A stretch of DNA of 64,000 bases from Takakia lepidozioides (GCA_030704615.1 CM060734.1:54328042-54392041); one strand, 5' to 3'; shown: positions 34,101-45,514, numbered from the stretch's first letter. Made by a program: numbers and translations. The notes: generated from the sequence alone by a model not told the origin.

Positions 34101-36239
34101 GGAAATTCAGTGCATTGAAACCTCACCTTCTCTTTCGCCTCCACACATGCCGTTGAGAGGTGATGCAGTTTCTCCAATTGCATGGTCGGCTGCATGGCCC
34201 GAGAATAGTGTTTTGCAATCTCGGGGATGAAGTCCTTTCCAAGTGCCGGATCTGCAATTGCCACCAGCTTCACAAGCTTTGACTTGTATTTGGTTCTGGA
34301 CTTGACACCGGCTTCCTTCAAGTGCTCAGTCAATGACTGCAACGTTTTGACCTGCCCCTCACTTTCCATGAAGAAGCGTTTGGCATGGGCCAAATCCAGC
34401 TTGATGTTTGACTGCCAACAAAAACATGCAGAAGCGTTACATTCGATTCATGTGGAAACATTACTGGAAATTGGGGAAGGATGAGCAGAGGGAAATTGGA
34501 GCACGACTTACTTCGTATCACCTCCACCATTCCATCCATAGTGAGACGATACCATGTCCGGTCTGTTTTTGCAACGGCTTTCTGAATGAGCTCGGCTCCA
34601 GCATTTCCGCAAACATCTGCGGATCAGTAAGACCAGTTTTCCTCACCCTGTACAGCATATGTGCCATGTGGGTATGCACGTACGCATTCTCAGTGACCCT
34701 GCAAGGCACACTCTCCAGTTCAGTACACGGAAGCACGGAATCAAACCAGAATGGAAACCGAAATGCGGCACCGCATTTCGAATGTGCTAGGGAGGGTATG
34801 AGTATCTTACGAGTTGAGGTCCGCCATGGCATTCTTGAGGAGGGAGGAGTCTGCCGCCTTCACCTTGAGGATGACACACTCCACCATGTAATGCCAGCCA
34901 ATGTGCTTGGCATGGTTCTGCTTGATGTACTCCCACCAGGCGAGAAGTCGGTGATTCCGTCCCACACAAAGAACATTTTTCCCGACATATGGCCGAAGTC
35001 GGGATCACCCTTCAGCGTCGCCTCGAATTCGTGGTTGCGAGTGTGCCAGTGGGTATCCCACGTTGACAATTCATCGGCAGTGGGTCCACGGGTTTCGCCG
35101 TCCTCATTCTCAATGGAAATAAAACGCTGCCGATCCCAGACGGTACCCTTCTCGAAATGCGAACTTGAGCTTATCCACATCTCCGGGAAGGGCCTGCCTG
35201 ACGATGGGAAGGGAGACCATGCGACAGAGTGGGATTCGAAGAGTCCGCTGGAATACCCTGCTGCCCAGAACTCTGCCAATGCTACTGTGTGTCTCCTCCA
35301 ACATTTTATCGCTGCACTTTTGAAATCCTCCGGAGACATGTCTGTAGGTGCCGGTAGTGGCTGAGCAGGTGGAGCATCCTCAACTGGAGCTGCACTCTGG
35401 GGCCTGTGTGCGGGCAATTCTGCCATTGCAGAGGCCTCCTCCGGGCCTGCTGCTCATCGGTGGTGAGGTCTGCCTGCGAACGTTCAGCGGCAGCACCCTC
35501 CTCCGGTACCAAATCGAGATCAACGGTCGATCCCATTGCCTTCGCTGCAGCAGAGTCGGCCCCAACATCTGCAGGCGGGAAATCCTCCAGGAACTGAGCT
35601 TCAGCTCGTGGAAGCGGTTTTGCGGGAGATTGTTCGGCCGTCGCCTGATTGCCTTCTGCTTCCTCATCCTTGCAGGTGAAGGTGTCTGCTGCAATGAATC
35701 TGTCTTCTACCCTGCTGCTTCATTCGCGTTGGGGGGGGTGAATCGGCCTGAGCCGGTTCAGAAGCCAGTAGAGGGACGGGCTGCTTCTTCTTCGACTTTG
35801 CTGGAGAAGGGCCCGACCCTGCTGGCGATTCTCCATGATCGAAGAACGCGAGTCGATCTCTGAGACTTTGAACTTGCCCTTCGAAGACGCGTCTTTGAAT
35901 CGCAGAGGGCTAGGCCCGGCAGGAATACCCCGCTCGGGGATCGGGTGGGTGTACGTGCTGCAGCTAGCTCCTCGGACTCTTCCTGCGGCTCTTCGGATTC
36001 CTGCGATCCCTCCAGCACGTCCACCTTTCCTGTTAGGCATGCAAAACATGTTCTGCATTCAAGTCTCCTAGCATTCAGTCTAAGAATTACAGAAGCAAAA
36101 TGGGGGGTTCGGTGCTCGATCAGCTGCGCGCAGCCCGATCGCATGGAGCTCTCACTGGTGGCTGGGTTGCCTGAGTGGCCTGCTGCTCGGAGATGGCAAT
36201 CTCCTCCTGTAGACGCATCTGCTTCCTCCCCTTCGGCAT
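31141..36239 (-). CDS. ParB-like domain / DNA N4C-N6A methyltransferase fusion, copy B
   Basis: The copy B version of the gene described in full at 52,393-57,514. The start is the ATG complementary to 36,237-36,239 (MPKGRKQMRLQEEIAISEQQ). In this copy exon 1 and the 8-C run near 35,733 are in frame, which they are not in copy C. Exon and intron order is identical, including introns that carry a GGAAATGCGG-type palindrome (near 34,765, 33,560 and 32,310). Copy B is broken elsewhere, for example by an indel near 35,630 and a lost G in the run near 32,927. B and C therefore carry different breaks. The ParB signature DGNHRLLAW is disturbed by indels near 34,980, and the methyltransferase exons (32,650-31,961) are open. 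Confidence 0.75.
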
Positions 36240-36665
36240 TGGCCTACGTCCGAAGTATAATTTCCGGAGCTTGCGACGAGGTCTCCTGTCTGGTGCACGA
36301 ACTCCCCCCTCTCAGGTTCGAGCATAAGAAGAACAGAGAGAGGGAAAAGGGGCAAAGAGTGCAGATGGAAAGGGCGCGAGGGGTGACTGAGGAGACACGA
36401 CAAAAGTAGATGAAACGGCGGTGATGCACCACTTGGGTTCGAAAGGTTGGACGAAAGTGTCTCCTCGTGGAGTTTTTGCGTCATTACGAAATTCGAATCG
36501 TTGAGGGTACGCCTGCCGTCCGAAAATCAAACATCATTATCCAACGGTCAGGCCGCGCCGCCTCATGCCCCTTCAGTCAGATAGAGTGCCGACATGTGCA
36601 GCAATTCCGTTGCTCCACGTGTTCACATTTCAAGGCATTTCCGTCCCAGCGTCTGATGAGTTGGA
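36240..36665. promoter_or_regulatory. likely 5' flank of the ParB-methyltransferase gene, copy B
   Basis: About 430 bp between the gene start and the regular palindrome array. On the minus strand it contains a pyrimidine-rich stretch (C/T runs, 36,300-36,400) like the pyrimidine patch of plant promoters or a 5' leader. No clear TATA box was identified. Confidence 0.35.
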
Positions 36666-38236
36666 GCGAAATGCGAATGCGGCGCCGCATTTCCGTTAAG
36701 TACCATCACGAAGCTACACATCCGTACTTGTTGGAAGAAAATGCGGCACCGCATTTCCGTTCCACCTTCACATACCTTAGTTGTTGAACGGAAATACGGT
36801 GCCGCATTTCCGTCCCACAGCTCCATGTATGAGATTCAGAAGGGAAATGCGGCGCCGCATTTCCGTTCCCACTTCACATACGTTAGTTGATGAATGGAAA
36901 TGCCGTGCCACATTTCCGTTCGGGAAAGTATAGAGGTCTCACCTGGACAGAAATGCGGTGTCGCATTTCCGGTCTGGAAAGGTTGAAGGTCTCACATGGA
37001 TGGCAACACATTTCCGTAGCACAGCTCCAGGCCGAATATACAAAACGGAAATGCGGCGCCGCATTTCCGTTCGAGAATGTCGGAAGGTGCGACTCGAACG
37101 GAATGCGGTGCCGCATTTCTGTACCCGTTGCGCACGATTTTCAGTCAGAATGGAAATGCGGTACCGCATTTCCGTTCTGTAGAGTATTAACGTCTGACGC
37201 TGGCGGAAATGCCTTCCCGCATTTTCGTTCCACAGCTCCATGCCTCACATACAAAACGGAAATGCGGTGCCGCATTTCCGTTTTGGAATGTCGGATGGTG
37301 GGACTCCGACGGAAATGCGGTACCGCATTTCAATTCCGATGTTTCAGGATATTTCATCAGAACGGAAATGCGGTGCCGCATTTCCCTTTTAAATCTAATA
37401 CATTCCGTTCTGGAATGTTGGGAGGTGCGACTCGGATGGAAATGCGCTGCCGCATTTCAGTTCCGATGGTTCACGATTTTCAGTCAGAACGGAAATGCGG
37501 TGCCGCATTTCCGTTCTGGAATGATGGTGGTGCGACTCGGATGGAAATACGTTGCCGCATTTCAGTTCGATGGTTCACGATTTCAGTAAGCTTCAAAATT
37601 TCAGTTCAGATAGTTCACGATTTTCAGTCAGAACGGAAATGCGGTGCCGCATTTCCGTTCTGGATAGTGTGAATGTCTCAACCGGTCGGAATTGCGCTGT
37701 ATGAAGCTGTCGGAATCTTACTCGGCTCCAGGCATCAGATACAAAATGGAATGCGGCGCCGCATTTCCTTTATGGAATGTCGAAAGTGCGACTTTGACGG
37801 AAATGCGGTGCCGCATTTCTGTTCCCGTTGTTCATAATTCTCAATCAGAACGGAAATGCGGTACCGCATTTCCGTTCCACCTTCACATACCGTGCTTGTT
37901 GAATAATGTGCATTTCTATCCCTCAGCTCCATGCATCAGATACAAAATGGAAATGCGGCGCCGCATTCCGTTCTGGAATGTCGAAAAGTGCGACTCGGAC
38001 GGAAATGCGGTGCCGCATTTCTGTTCCCGTTGTTCATAAATCTCAATCAGAACGGAAATGCGGTACCGCATTTCCGTTCCACCTTCACATACCGTGCTTG
38101 CTGGATGGAAATGCGTTACCGCATTTCCGTTCTGGAGAGTATAAAGGTTTCCCCCGGACGGAAACTCGGTGCCGCATTTCCGTCGCTCTGTTGCATGACC
38201 AAGATGCAATACGGAAATGCGGCGCCGTATTTCCGT
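36666..38236. repeat. regular palindrome array between divergent genes, copy B
   Basis: About 27 palindromes of 20-22 bp (half-site GGAAATGCGG, centre TG, CA, CG or TA) recur at intervals close to 53 bp, leaving about 31 bp between them. Examples start at 36,843, 36,896, 36,950, 37,151, 37,204, 37,258, 37,311 and 37,364. The intervening segments fall into a few classes: one with CAGCTCCATGC...ACAAAA, one with TGGAATGTCGGA...GCGACTC, one with GTTCACGATTTTCAGTCAGAA, and one with CACCTTCACATAC. They recur in order and give a higher-order period of about 210 bp. The array fills the space between the start of the methyltransferase gene and the start of the transposase gene. Open frames through it are repeat artefacts. 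Confidence 0.9.
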
Positions 38237-38326
38237 CCACCAGCAATCGAAGAATCACTCGGACGGGAAATCTGGAACCTCAATGGGTTGCATTGTTCCG
38301 AAACAACACAATTGCGGCCAGTCTTG

Positions 38327-41300
38327 ATGAGCACAACTTGGTTGTCTGACCGTTTTAACCAGCAGTCCTGGCACTTGTCAGTGCGAACGTTCCTGTCTGC
38401 ACCGAGAATACTGCTGGATCCACCCTCAGGAGAAACTGTCAGGAGATGTTATTTCGTCGCCGAATCGGCCATCATTGTCCTACTCACTGGCTATGGAATC
38501 AAACCTCCCACCTTCATGCATGTAGCTTGAAACAATACTTTCCACTTCAATGTGCGACTTCCAATCGTCGATGGACTCCGCAGATCCACTTAGATGGTGC
38601 CTGTGAGCCTTGGTCTGTCGCTATACTGAACCTCGCACTTGCCAACTCCGTGCGGTGTTCGATGGCTCCGAATTCCTACGCTATAGTTTGCTGTCCTCCG
38701 CAACTTGGGAGAGCCTGGATCCCAAACGAGGGAGGACTTTGCAGAGTGACTGAAACTTACCTTTGTTCCAAATTCAAGCTCAAAACCGGGCACAGTTTAT
38801 TTGGAAGAAGAAAGGAAGGATGTTCCTGGACAGGTTGACGAGACCATTGTCGTGCTAGGTAACGACGGAGGTTGCGGAATCGAATGGCACGTTCCCCCGT
38901 CAGACACCATCCTGTACCGAGCTGTGGGAATGCCCATTCCCTTTCCGAATCAGTCGCTGCCCACACCATCCACAAAGGAGTCCGGAAACCGAGAGGCGGC
39001 CCACTGCCAACAGAGAGGTATGCAACGATAATCATTCCCGACCTGGACCGTCAAGACCCTCCATAGCTTCTCGTGTGGACGTATTCGACATTTCCGACGA
39101 GGAAGATGATTGCATTGAGGTACCCATGTCCTCCACACGGTCGTTCAAATCCGGCATGGACGTCTCTGTAGGTGCTACGCATGTGCCCTCGAGCATAACT
39201 CCAACCCGGTCCATTGTGCAGCTCCTACGACAACATCACCTCGATGGTTCTCGCTCCGAGCTGGCTGCTCTCGACTATGCCAAATTCCCAGTCAGAAAGG
39301 TAACTTTTCTGCCTCCCGAAGTCGATGGCAATGTCATCTTTCGAGTTTCCACCTGTTTCTTCGTCAAAGAAAGCCTCCGGGATGTTAACAGACATGGATC
39401 GAAAGCATGACGGACACCCCTGGTGTGTGACGAAGACAGTAGCACGAAAATTGCTGATGGTGTTCGTGTACGATATGTCCTCTGTGCGGGGAAGCTGAGG
39501 TGCCTCAATCCCACCTGCTTCCACTTTCTCTCCAAAGGAGGGCGGAGAAACGAGACGGATTGGACTGGCACAACGCATCATCCATTCATTGTCTCCAGCC
39601 AAGCTCCTGCGGGTTCTTTCAAGTGTGCACATTGCAAAGAACCACCGACGTGCATGTCCATGTGCAGAGCCAAGCAATATTACGTAATCCATTTGCTCCC
39701 GGACTTGACTAGAGCTTGCATACACGTTGGGGTCCACTGCCACCCCTTGGCGAGAGGCAACATGCGTGAGGCTGTGCAGGAAGCACACGACATCATAAAA
39801 GAGGAGGTGAAATTGAGCCCCGGAGCCAGACCAAAGCAGATTCAGCTGAAGGCAGCCCACAAGATTGCTCTTGGCAAAATCATGTCTGAAGATGGTTCCG
39901 ACCGAGAGCCCTTGACCGAAGACGAGATGCGTGACCTCTTGGAGTCCGTCTCGCACGTTTGTAGTCCGAATGTGCGGAATCACATCGTATCTTGCAAGCA
40001 GGAGTTCGGCAGGGGGTCGGACATGTACTCAATCCTGGAGGTGAAACGAATGACTGGATATGACTACATCCAAGGTAGCAGGTTTTCCAGGGCAAGGCAG
40101 CGAATCCGATCGTTTACATTTTCAAAATGTCGACGTGTGGGCCTGGGAGTGGAGTCGACTTGGTCACTCGCATGACAACTGGAAACTTGTCGAATGCTTG
40201 GGTGATGTTTGATCACATCAAGCGAATTACAAACCATCAGTGGGTGACTATGGGTGCGCATGTTTATGACTATCACTCCAAGAGGCTCATGACGATTGCA
40301 ATCTGCGAGATGAAAGGGGAGGACACACAGTCCGAGATGCATCTGTGGGAGGGCATAAACGAGCAGATGGCAAGGGCGGGATTGCCAGAGCCCAATTTCA
40401 GGGGATTCATGGCAGACAACGCTCAGGCCAACTGGGCAGGGTGCGGCGTGTGTACGGTGAGGACCCCAATGTTCCAATGGAGGGGAAAGAGAGATCCTGT
40501 GGATTCCATTGGATGCAGAGTCTATCCCACTACACTACCAAATTTGTTGCTAGCTCATTCCAGGCTGAACACCGTGTCCTTTGTACGGCGTGGAAGGATG
40601 CACCCACATTTGATGACGCGGAGGTTAAGTTTGCTATCATCGAGGCTTGGTGGAACACGTCAGGTGCAGTGGAGACAACCAATCTGGGAGCATTGCACAG
40701 CTGGTTGGGGTGGTGGCATTTTCGGTATCGACAGTTCGGACAGTACATGCGGGAGGTAGGCTGCTGTCAATTTCGTTCATTTGTCTTTCTGTTACGGACA
40801 TTTCGATTGGTCCCTCACCGTTGTTTGTGTCCTTCTAGGAGCGGTGTGCTTGGATTCCGACACGGACATGCCGAACACGAATATGGCAGAATCGGTCCAC
40901 TCCTCCTGGCGAGTCTTCTGCCGCACATCTGGTGGACGTAGTGACGGCCACAACGGAGGACATCGACAGAGCAATCATGCAGCAAGCCACGTACTACAAG
41001 TTCCTGAGCGGCAAACAATGGGGCTTTGGGCCGGACAGGGAGGAATTGTTGGTACGAACAGCTTCGAGGTCCAAGAATCCAGTGAAATGGGCGACAGCAT
41101 TGCGAGAGAAGATCAAAGGGACGCCTCTGCACCGCAGAGGTGAACACCTAGAGGGGGACGTCCGGACTCGCCCTGTCAGGCGGAGGATTGAAGAGGAACC
41201 CGGGTGCGAAGAGGATTCCTGGAGATCCGACAGGAACATTCGGACAGCACCTCGAGGTCCCGTCATGTTGCCGCACAATGTGTCTTCCAGCAGTGGAAGC

Positions 41301-42311
41301 CCAAGAAATTCCAGATCGCCGTCGCCTTCAACCGGGGATTTCGTGCAACAAATTCCCACCGCTCCCTTGCCCCACATTCCGCCCGCTGTTATGCAGTATG
41401 GCCAAGCCATTGTGGAGACGACTGTGTCTGCCTCACAGTGGAGAATTGCTCGCACAAAGCCGTCGTTTCGAGGAAGGTGTTCCGCAATTCGTGTGGATAC
41501 ACGGCAACGTTGTTTAGAGATGATAAGGAGGAATCCAGATGGGGCTGTCCCTGCTCCTACTTTTACAGGAAGAGATTTGTCCATGCAAAGTTTGCGGAGG
41601 CGACAACCACCCAGTTCTGGTTCTGCAGGCACGACATTATGACTTGCGTGTATGGAAAGCCCAAGTACGGCATACAACAATGCCAGAGGCTCCCCCGGTG
41701 TGGCCGGTGGAACCAGGCTGCGATCTGAGTCAGGTTGAGGCCGACGCCCTTACCGCCGCAGGATTTCGGATGGTGCAGCGCACTGACGTCCCAGACAACC
41801 ATTTCCGCTTCCACAGCCTCCACCACCGACCCCTGTGAGAGCAAGAACAATGGGACACGACAGCTCTAAGCATCCTACACACCGTTGGGGGAAACCGAAG
41901 AGGCGGCGACCTCCCTCAAAAGTGAACGAGACAAGGATGGGGAATGCACTTCGGATGAACTGTACAATCCAGAGCTCGACAGAAGTGCCCCCACCAGGAT
42001 TCGGGCGTGTGTATCAGATGGCCACGGCGGGCTCAGCTGTTCGCAATGAGGTGTACACCATCACCATTTCAGAATTACCCACCTGCAATTGCACCGACTT
42101 CCAGATCATGGCGAACAAGGGGGCATCATACTGCCCTTGCAAGCATTTGTACTACGTGTACCTAAAGAGACTCCGTTGTAATTCCACAACTCATCACTTC
42201 ATACATGCACCAGGGTTGAGCCCCCAGGAGGTTCACACTCTTCTGAATATGGATCCAGGGACCAGTGAGCTTGGCTTGCGGTCCACATACAATGGTACGC
42301 CCATCGGATAG
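38327..42311 (+). CDS. Mutator-like transposase with SWIM zinc finger, copy B (frameshifted)
   Basis: A spliced gene encoding a MULE-type transposase. A likely first exon starts at ATG 38,327 and ends near 38,521; the next begins after CTCCGCAG at about 38,582. A cysteine/histidine cluster (CLNPTCFHFL ... CAHCKEPPTC ... HVGVHCHP) lies near 39,495-39,750. The DDE core follows, with candidate Asp in MFDHIKR (40,206) and in FMADNAQ (40,410), then the MULE signature CGFHWMQ (40,497). After an intron (40,756-40,838) come NTNMAES (near 40,877), a linker, and the SWIM finger CNC ... CPCKH (42,083-42,145). Copy B has an extra A near 38,790 and a 2-bp insertion near 40,848, so the first half is broken. 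The C-terminal finger is intact, unlike in copy C. The enzyme would bind the element ends and move the element. Confidence 0.82.
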
Positions 42312-43111
42312 TAGAACTGTACTGCTGCCAGTACCTCAGACTCTGGCCACACAAAGGTCCGACATATGTCTTGCCTACCAGTAACCTGTTTTGATCGAAC
42401 TAAGATATTACTATATCGTTCACTTGTTTCCACGTGCATGTATTTTTGTATGTTGGAGGGTTCATGTTTTTCTGCTTTCCGAAAACTTGCTCTCCTCATT
42501 CGACCTCCGACAAGGAAATGCGGCGCCGAATTTCCAAGTATCGTCGTAGGTACCCCCAGAGGCGGCCTTCGCCAACACCAAACCGCTCCGAAATTTCGCA
42601 CGTGCGAACCCTAATGCGGCACCCTATTTCCCAGTTCAGTTGCAAACCTTTCCCGCCGAATACCCGAAGAAGACAGAATTGTGAAGTACTGCAGACTGTA
42701 TTGGTGCAGACTCCATTGGTTCAATCGCGGCAAAAGGGTCAGCTTCATTCCAATGTTAAGGCATGTAAAACCGCGGAATACTCTATACAGGCCAGTATGC
42801 GACGTCCTTTTGCAGTGGTATACTGGATTTCCCGTTGCACGGTCACTTATTTCCATGAGCGGATCTATAAAACCATGAGCGGACTTGTTACTGACGACAT
42901 ATCTTCGCCGCATTACATGATCTGGAACGTCCAAAAACGGCAAGGTCAAATAAAAAACTATTATTTTAATACTTGTTTAATCTGCCGCATTTCCAAATTT
43001 GGAGGAGTCCGCTCATGAAATCCGCGTATCTTAGACTTCGGCTCACCGCTCATGCGGCTCATGCGGCTCATGGCTCATGGCTCATGGTTTCTGCTCATGA
43101 AATAGTAAACC
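42312..43111 (+). other. right terminal region and inverted repeat of copy B
   Basis: About 800 bp between the transposase stop and the element end. One GGAAATGCGGCGCCG-type palindrome lies near 42,513. The terminal part (43,040-43,111) is made of CTCATGCGG and CTCATGG units and ends CTCATGAAATAGTAAACC. A long open frame here (42,434-43,018) has no domain and I do not call it. The last 87 bp (43,025-43,111) are missing from copy C. Confidence 0.6.
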
Positions 43112-43122
43112 TCACTGTGTTG
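43112..43122 (+). repeat. target site duplication of copy B, right
   Basis: TCACTGTGTTG, identical to 28,737-28,747. Confidence 0.75.
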
Positions 43123-43147
43123 AAATGTCTGTTTTCCTGAACATCAG

Positions 43148-44820
43148 TTGAATGTTGCTGTTGTGGCGGTTTTGGGTATGCAGAAAAATGTAAAGTCCAA
43201 GCAGGCAGAAAACAGATGCAAAGGGCTCTGGAGAGGGGACGACTCACAAAGAGTTAACAGCGAAGACACCGACGAGCCTGAATTGCACTACCTTGACAAG
43301 GTGAAAGAACTTATGTCATATCAAAAGGTAAATTCCAGGAGGTTATAGGGACATGATCGTCTCTGGAGGACGTCTTGAAATCCCTCTCTGCCGGATGATC
43401 TCCATGCCTGTTGTTTGTCCTCCACTTTCGCATGACATTACCAAGTTGGAAACAGATTTCGTGCAGGGTATAGAATGGGTGCACAAGTTTTTTACGTCTC
43501 ACTGAAGGATACTAATGGTCACAGCACAAAAGTGAGCCTAGAGATTACGGACAACTGGGATGATTGCTAGAAGGATGTGAATGACAAGTTCGAGGACTCT
43601 TTGCTGCTTGGACATGACACCCAGCAGTTCTGCAACCACATGTTCTATGTCTGGGACGGGAACCATCGCTTGCTAGCTTGGATGGGGTACATTGCGAAAC
43701 ACCATTCAAAAGACAAGGACAAGCATTGTGCTGTGGAGGCATGGTTCTGGATCCTGGGAACGACATCGCCAGACTTCTGACAGCTATGCATGACGTAAAC
43801 AAGTAGGACTTCCTCAAAAACCCATTGCCTTTCAAATTGCATATTGTGCGCATTTCAAGTCCAAATGTTAAATATTTCTTACCTATGCAATGTGTATTCC
43901 CTTTTTGCAGATCGACAGAGAAATCGCATGTTACTACGAGCTTGGTCCACACACTATTCTGCATTCAGAGAATTGGTTTGATGAAGCTTGATGAGTTCCC
44001 ACAGTGCTACATCCTGATGTCATCAAGAAGTGCGGAACAGGAAGATCTGCATGGACCTGGTACTCGTTGACCCGAGATGCATTTTGGAGTAAGTTATGCG
44101 GTATGGCCCAAACCACTTCTTCCTATGTTATTACATACAAATTTGCAATTGTATGTCTGCTAATCCAATCGTTGATACTTGCAGCAAGAACTGGCAGAGG
44201 CGGCCGAGAGGGAGGAATCTGAGTACTACGCACTACAGCAGAAGAGCTGAGAGGACTGCTAAAGGAGTTGGGAGAAGCCATAAAGAAGGAGTACGAGATA
44301 AGGAAAACGAAGCTGATGTCGGCCTCCTGAAGCAATTGAGAATAGGGATTCCGGACTTGGGGAGAGTTCCTTCCCAAATCAAATCCCACTACGACAAGCA
44401 TGTACATCCAGAGATGCAACAAGAGAAATGCACAGGCTGGCTCTCTCTATGGTTGACAAACCAGACAAAAGTGGGATGGCTTGAGATTGGAACTCGGATC
44501 AGACGGTGAAGGATCTGAATTAGTTCCCAAAAAGCACAATCAGCCTGGCACCAAGGTCGAGGAATAAGTGATATTGTTTGTGATCAGTGGCTTCACAAGG
44601 CCACATTTTTGAGTCAGGTATTTGTGGATTCAAGTACCTGTTGTATATGAAATATCCTATAGCTTTGTCATGCGCAATTCTGATACATGTTCCCATTGCA
44701 GCTGGAGAAACGCGCTGTTCTTGTCCTGGAGCAGAATTTGAAGGACTTGAATATGTCGATGGTCTCACCACCACAGATGACCTTGGAGGCGTACATTAGA
44801 AAGTGGAAAGGTCTCATGTG
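43148..44820 (+). pseudogene. ParB-like gene of element H, decayed and split by copy B
   Basis: Homologous, exon by exon, to the N-terminal and middle parts of the copy B/C fusion gene. An exon ends YLDKVKELMSYQK at 43,327 before GTAAAT. A second holds EIPLCRMISMPVV (near 43,380) and, after a frame change, FRAGYRMGAQVFYVSL (near 43,465). The ParB signature FYVWDGNHRLLAW lies at about 43,640-43,680. Later pieces (PDVIKKC ... AWTWYSLTRD near 44,010; MHRLALSMVDKPDK near 44,430) match the middle region. There are in-frame stops and frameshifts, for example TAG near 43,569. I see no methyltransferase half between here and the minus-strand gene at 44,835. Its upstream exon and palindrome-filled intron lie left of copy B (27,444-28,747). 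Confidence 0.7.
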
Positions 44821-44834
44821 GCGGTAACTTTCTT

Positions 44835-45170
44835 CGAGATTCTGCACTATTCTCACCAAGAAGCTGAACCTCGATTGGCCTCTCAACAAGTTCATGACTG
44901 TCAGGGTGTCGGTAGGTGAAGACAATGGATGCAGCCCATTCGCCTTTGGTGTAGTGGACAACGGTTTGTCATGTCCTCTGATATATGCACCATCGTAAAT
45001 CGAGATCTTGCTGTGGAGACTCTATGTCCATAGGACTCATCCTTGTAGCTTATGAGAATGTCCCCATACACTGTTTGCGATGGAATCCTCTCTGGCATCT
45101 ACGTACACCCGATGCAATCCTCGTAGGCCCACTGGCAAACCTCCAATGATGTAGGAAGGCCGTGCGGCTT
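44835..45170 (-). pseudogene. element H homologue of the small accessory gene
   Basis: The minus strand carries YGDILIS (near 45,065) and, in a shifted frame, ISIYDGAYIRGHD. These match YGDIRIG and ISIFDGGMIEGQD of the accessory gene in copies A-C. The match holds only in this orientation, which fixes the coding strand of the family. It is convergent with the H ParB pseudogene, whereas in A-C the accessory gene follows in the same direction. Confidence 0.55.
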
Positions 45171-45204
45171 TTGGGGATGTTCCAGCTGCATGTAGATCAA
45201 CGAC

Positions 45205-45514
45205 CTACAAAGAATATCCCCCGGATGGCAAAACGGCGCCGAATTTCCATACGAGGCCTGTCGGACGAAGTCGTCTCGGGGGGAGAGGCCGACACCTGGC
45301 CGACAGAGAACATCCCCCAGATGGAAAAATAGCGCCGAATTTCCATCCGAGGCCGTTTTGGATGAAGTCTCGTGGGGAGAGGCCGACACCTGCCCGACAG
45401 AGAACGTCCCTCGGATGGGAAAAACGGCGGCGAATTTCCATCCGAGGCCGTTCGGATGAAGTTGTCTCGGGGGGAGAGGCCGACACCTGACCGACAGAGA
45501 GAACATCCCCCGGA
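45205..45514. repeat. minisatellite of about 100-bp units with GGCGCCG palindromes
   Basis: Nearly three tandem units. Each contains ATCCCCCGGATGG, an ACGGCGCCGAATTTCCATCC palindrome, and CTCGGGGGGAGAGGCCGACACC. The GGCGCCGAATTTCCATCC core also occurs once in each of copies A, B and C next to the accessory gene (near 25,815, 30,010 and 58,752). Confidence 0.75.

Larger units (their letters stand above)
28748..43111 (+). mobile_element. large Mutator-like transposon, copy B (complete, 14,364 bp)
   Basis: Bounded by an 11-bp direct repeat. The left end reads GGGGCTGCTATTTCATGAGC and the right end, complemented, GGTTTACTATTTCATGAGC. Both are followed by short tandem copies of CATGAGC. Order from left: accessory gene (minus), downstream palindrome array, ParB-methyltransferase gene (minus, start at 36,239), regular palindrome array, transposase gene (plus), right end. 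Strand is that of the transposase. Copy C is the same element in inverted orientation. The inferred mechanism is cut-and-paste transposition by the encoded MULE-type enzyme. Confidence 0.85.
43112..45514 (+). mobile_element. element H, right part
   Basis: This resumes after the second copy of the 11-bp duplication (43,112-43,122). It contains a decayed ParB-like gene (plus), a decayed homologue of the accessory gene (minus) and a minisatellite. It ends where copy C begins at 45,515. H is therefore a distant relative of A/B/C with a partly shared gene set. Confidence 0.7.

Noticed and set aside
36887-37672. Long open frames through the palindrome arrays (also at 50,882-51,634 and similar)
   Set aside because: They translate to repeats of NGNAVPHF/KCGAAFPF on both strands and in all frames. 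This is a consequence of a stop-poor repeat and not coding.
36666-38236. A CRISPR array (regular palindromic repeats with spacers of about 31 bp)
   Set aside because: The spacers belong to a few recurring classes and are not unique. There are no cas genes, and the context is a spliced eukaryotic transposon.
42434-43018. A 194-codon open frame at the right end of copy B
   Set aside because: It has no domain and is not in frame in copy C. The region is mostly terminal repeat and untranslated sequence.
28748-43111. Assignment to the KDZ transposon group or to a giant-virus or Maverick-type element
   Set aside because: The transposase shows MULE-type signatures (CGFHW, TNMAES, SWIM) and an 11-bp target duplication. 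No DNA polymerase, packaging ATPase or capsid gene is visible.
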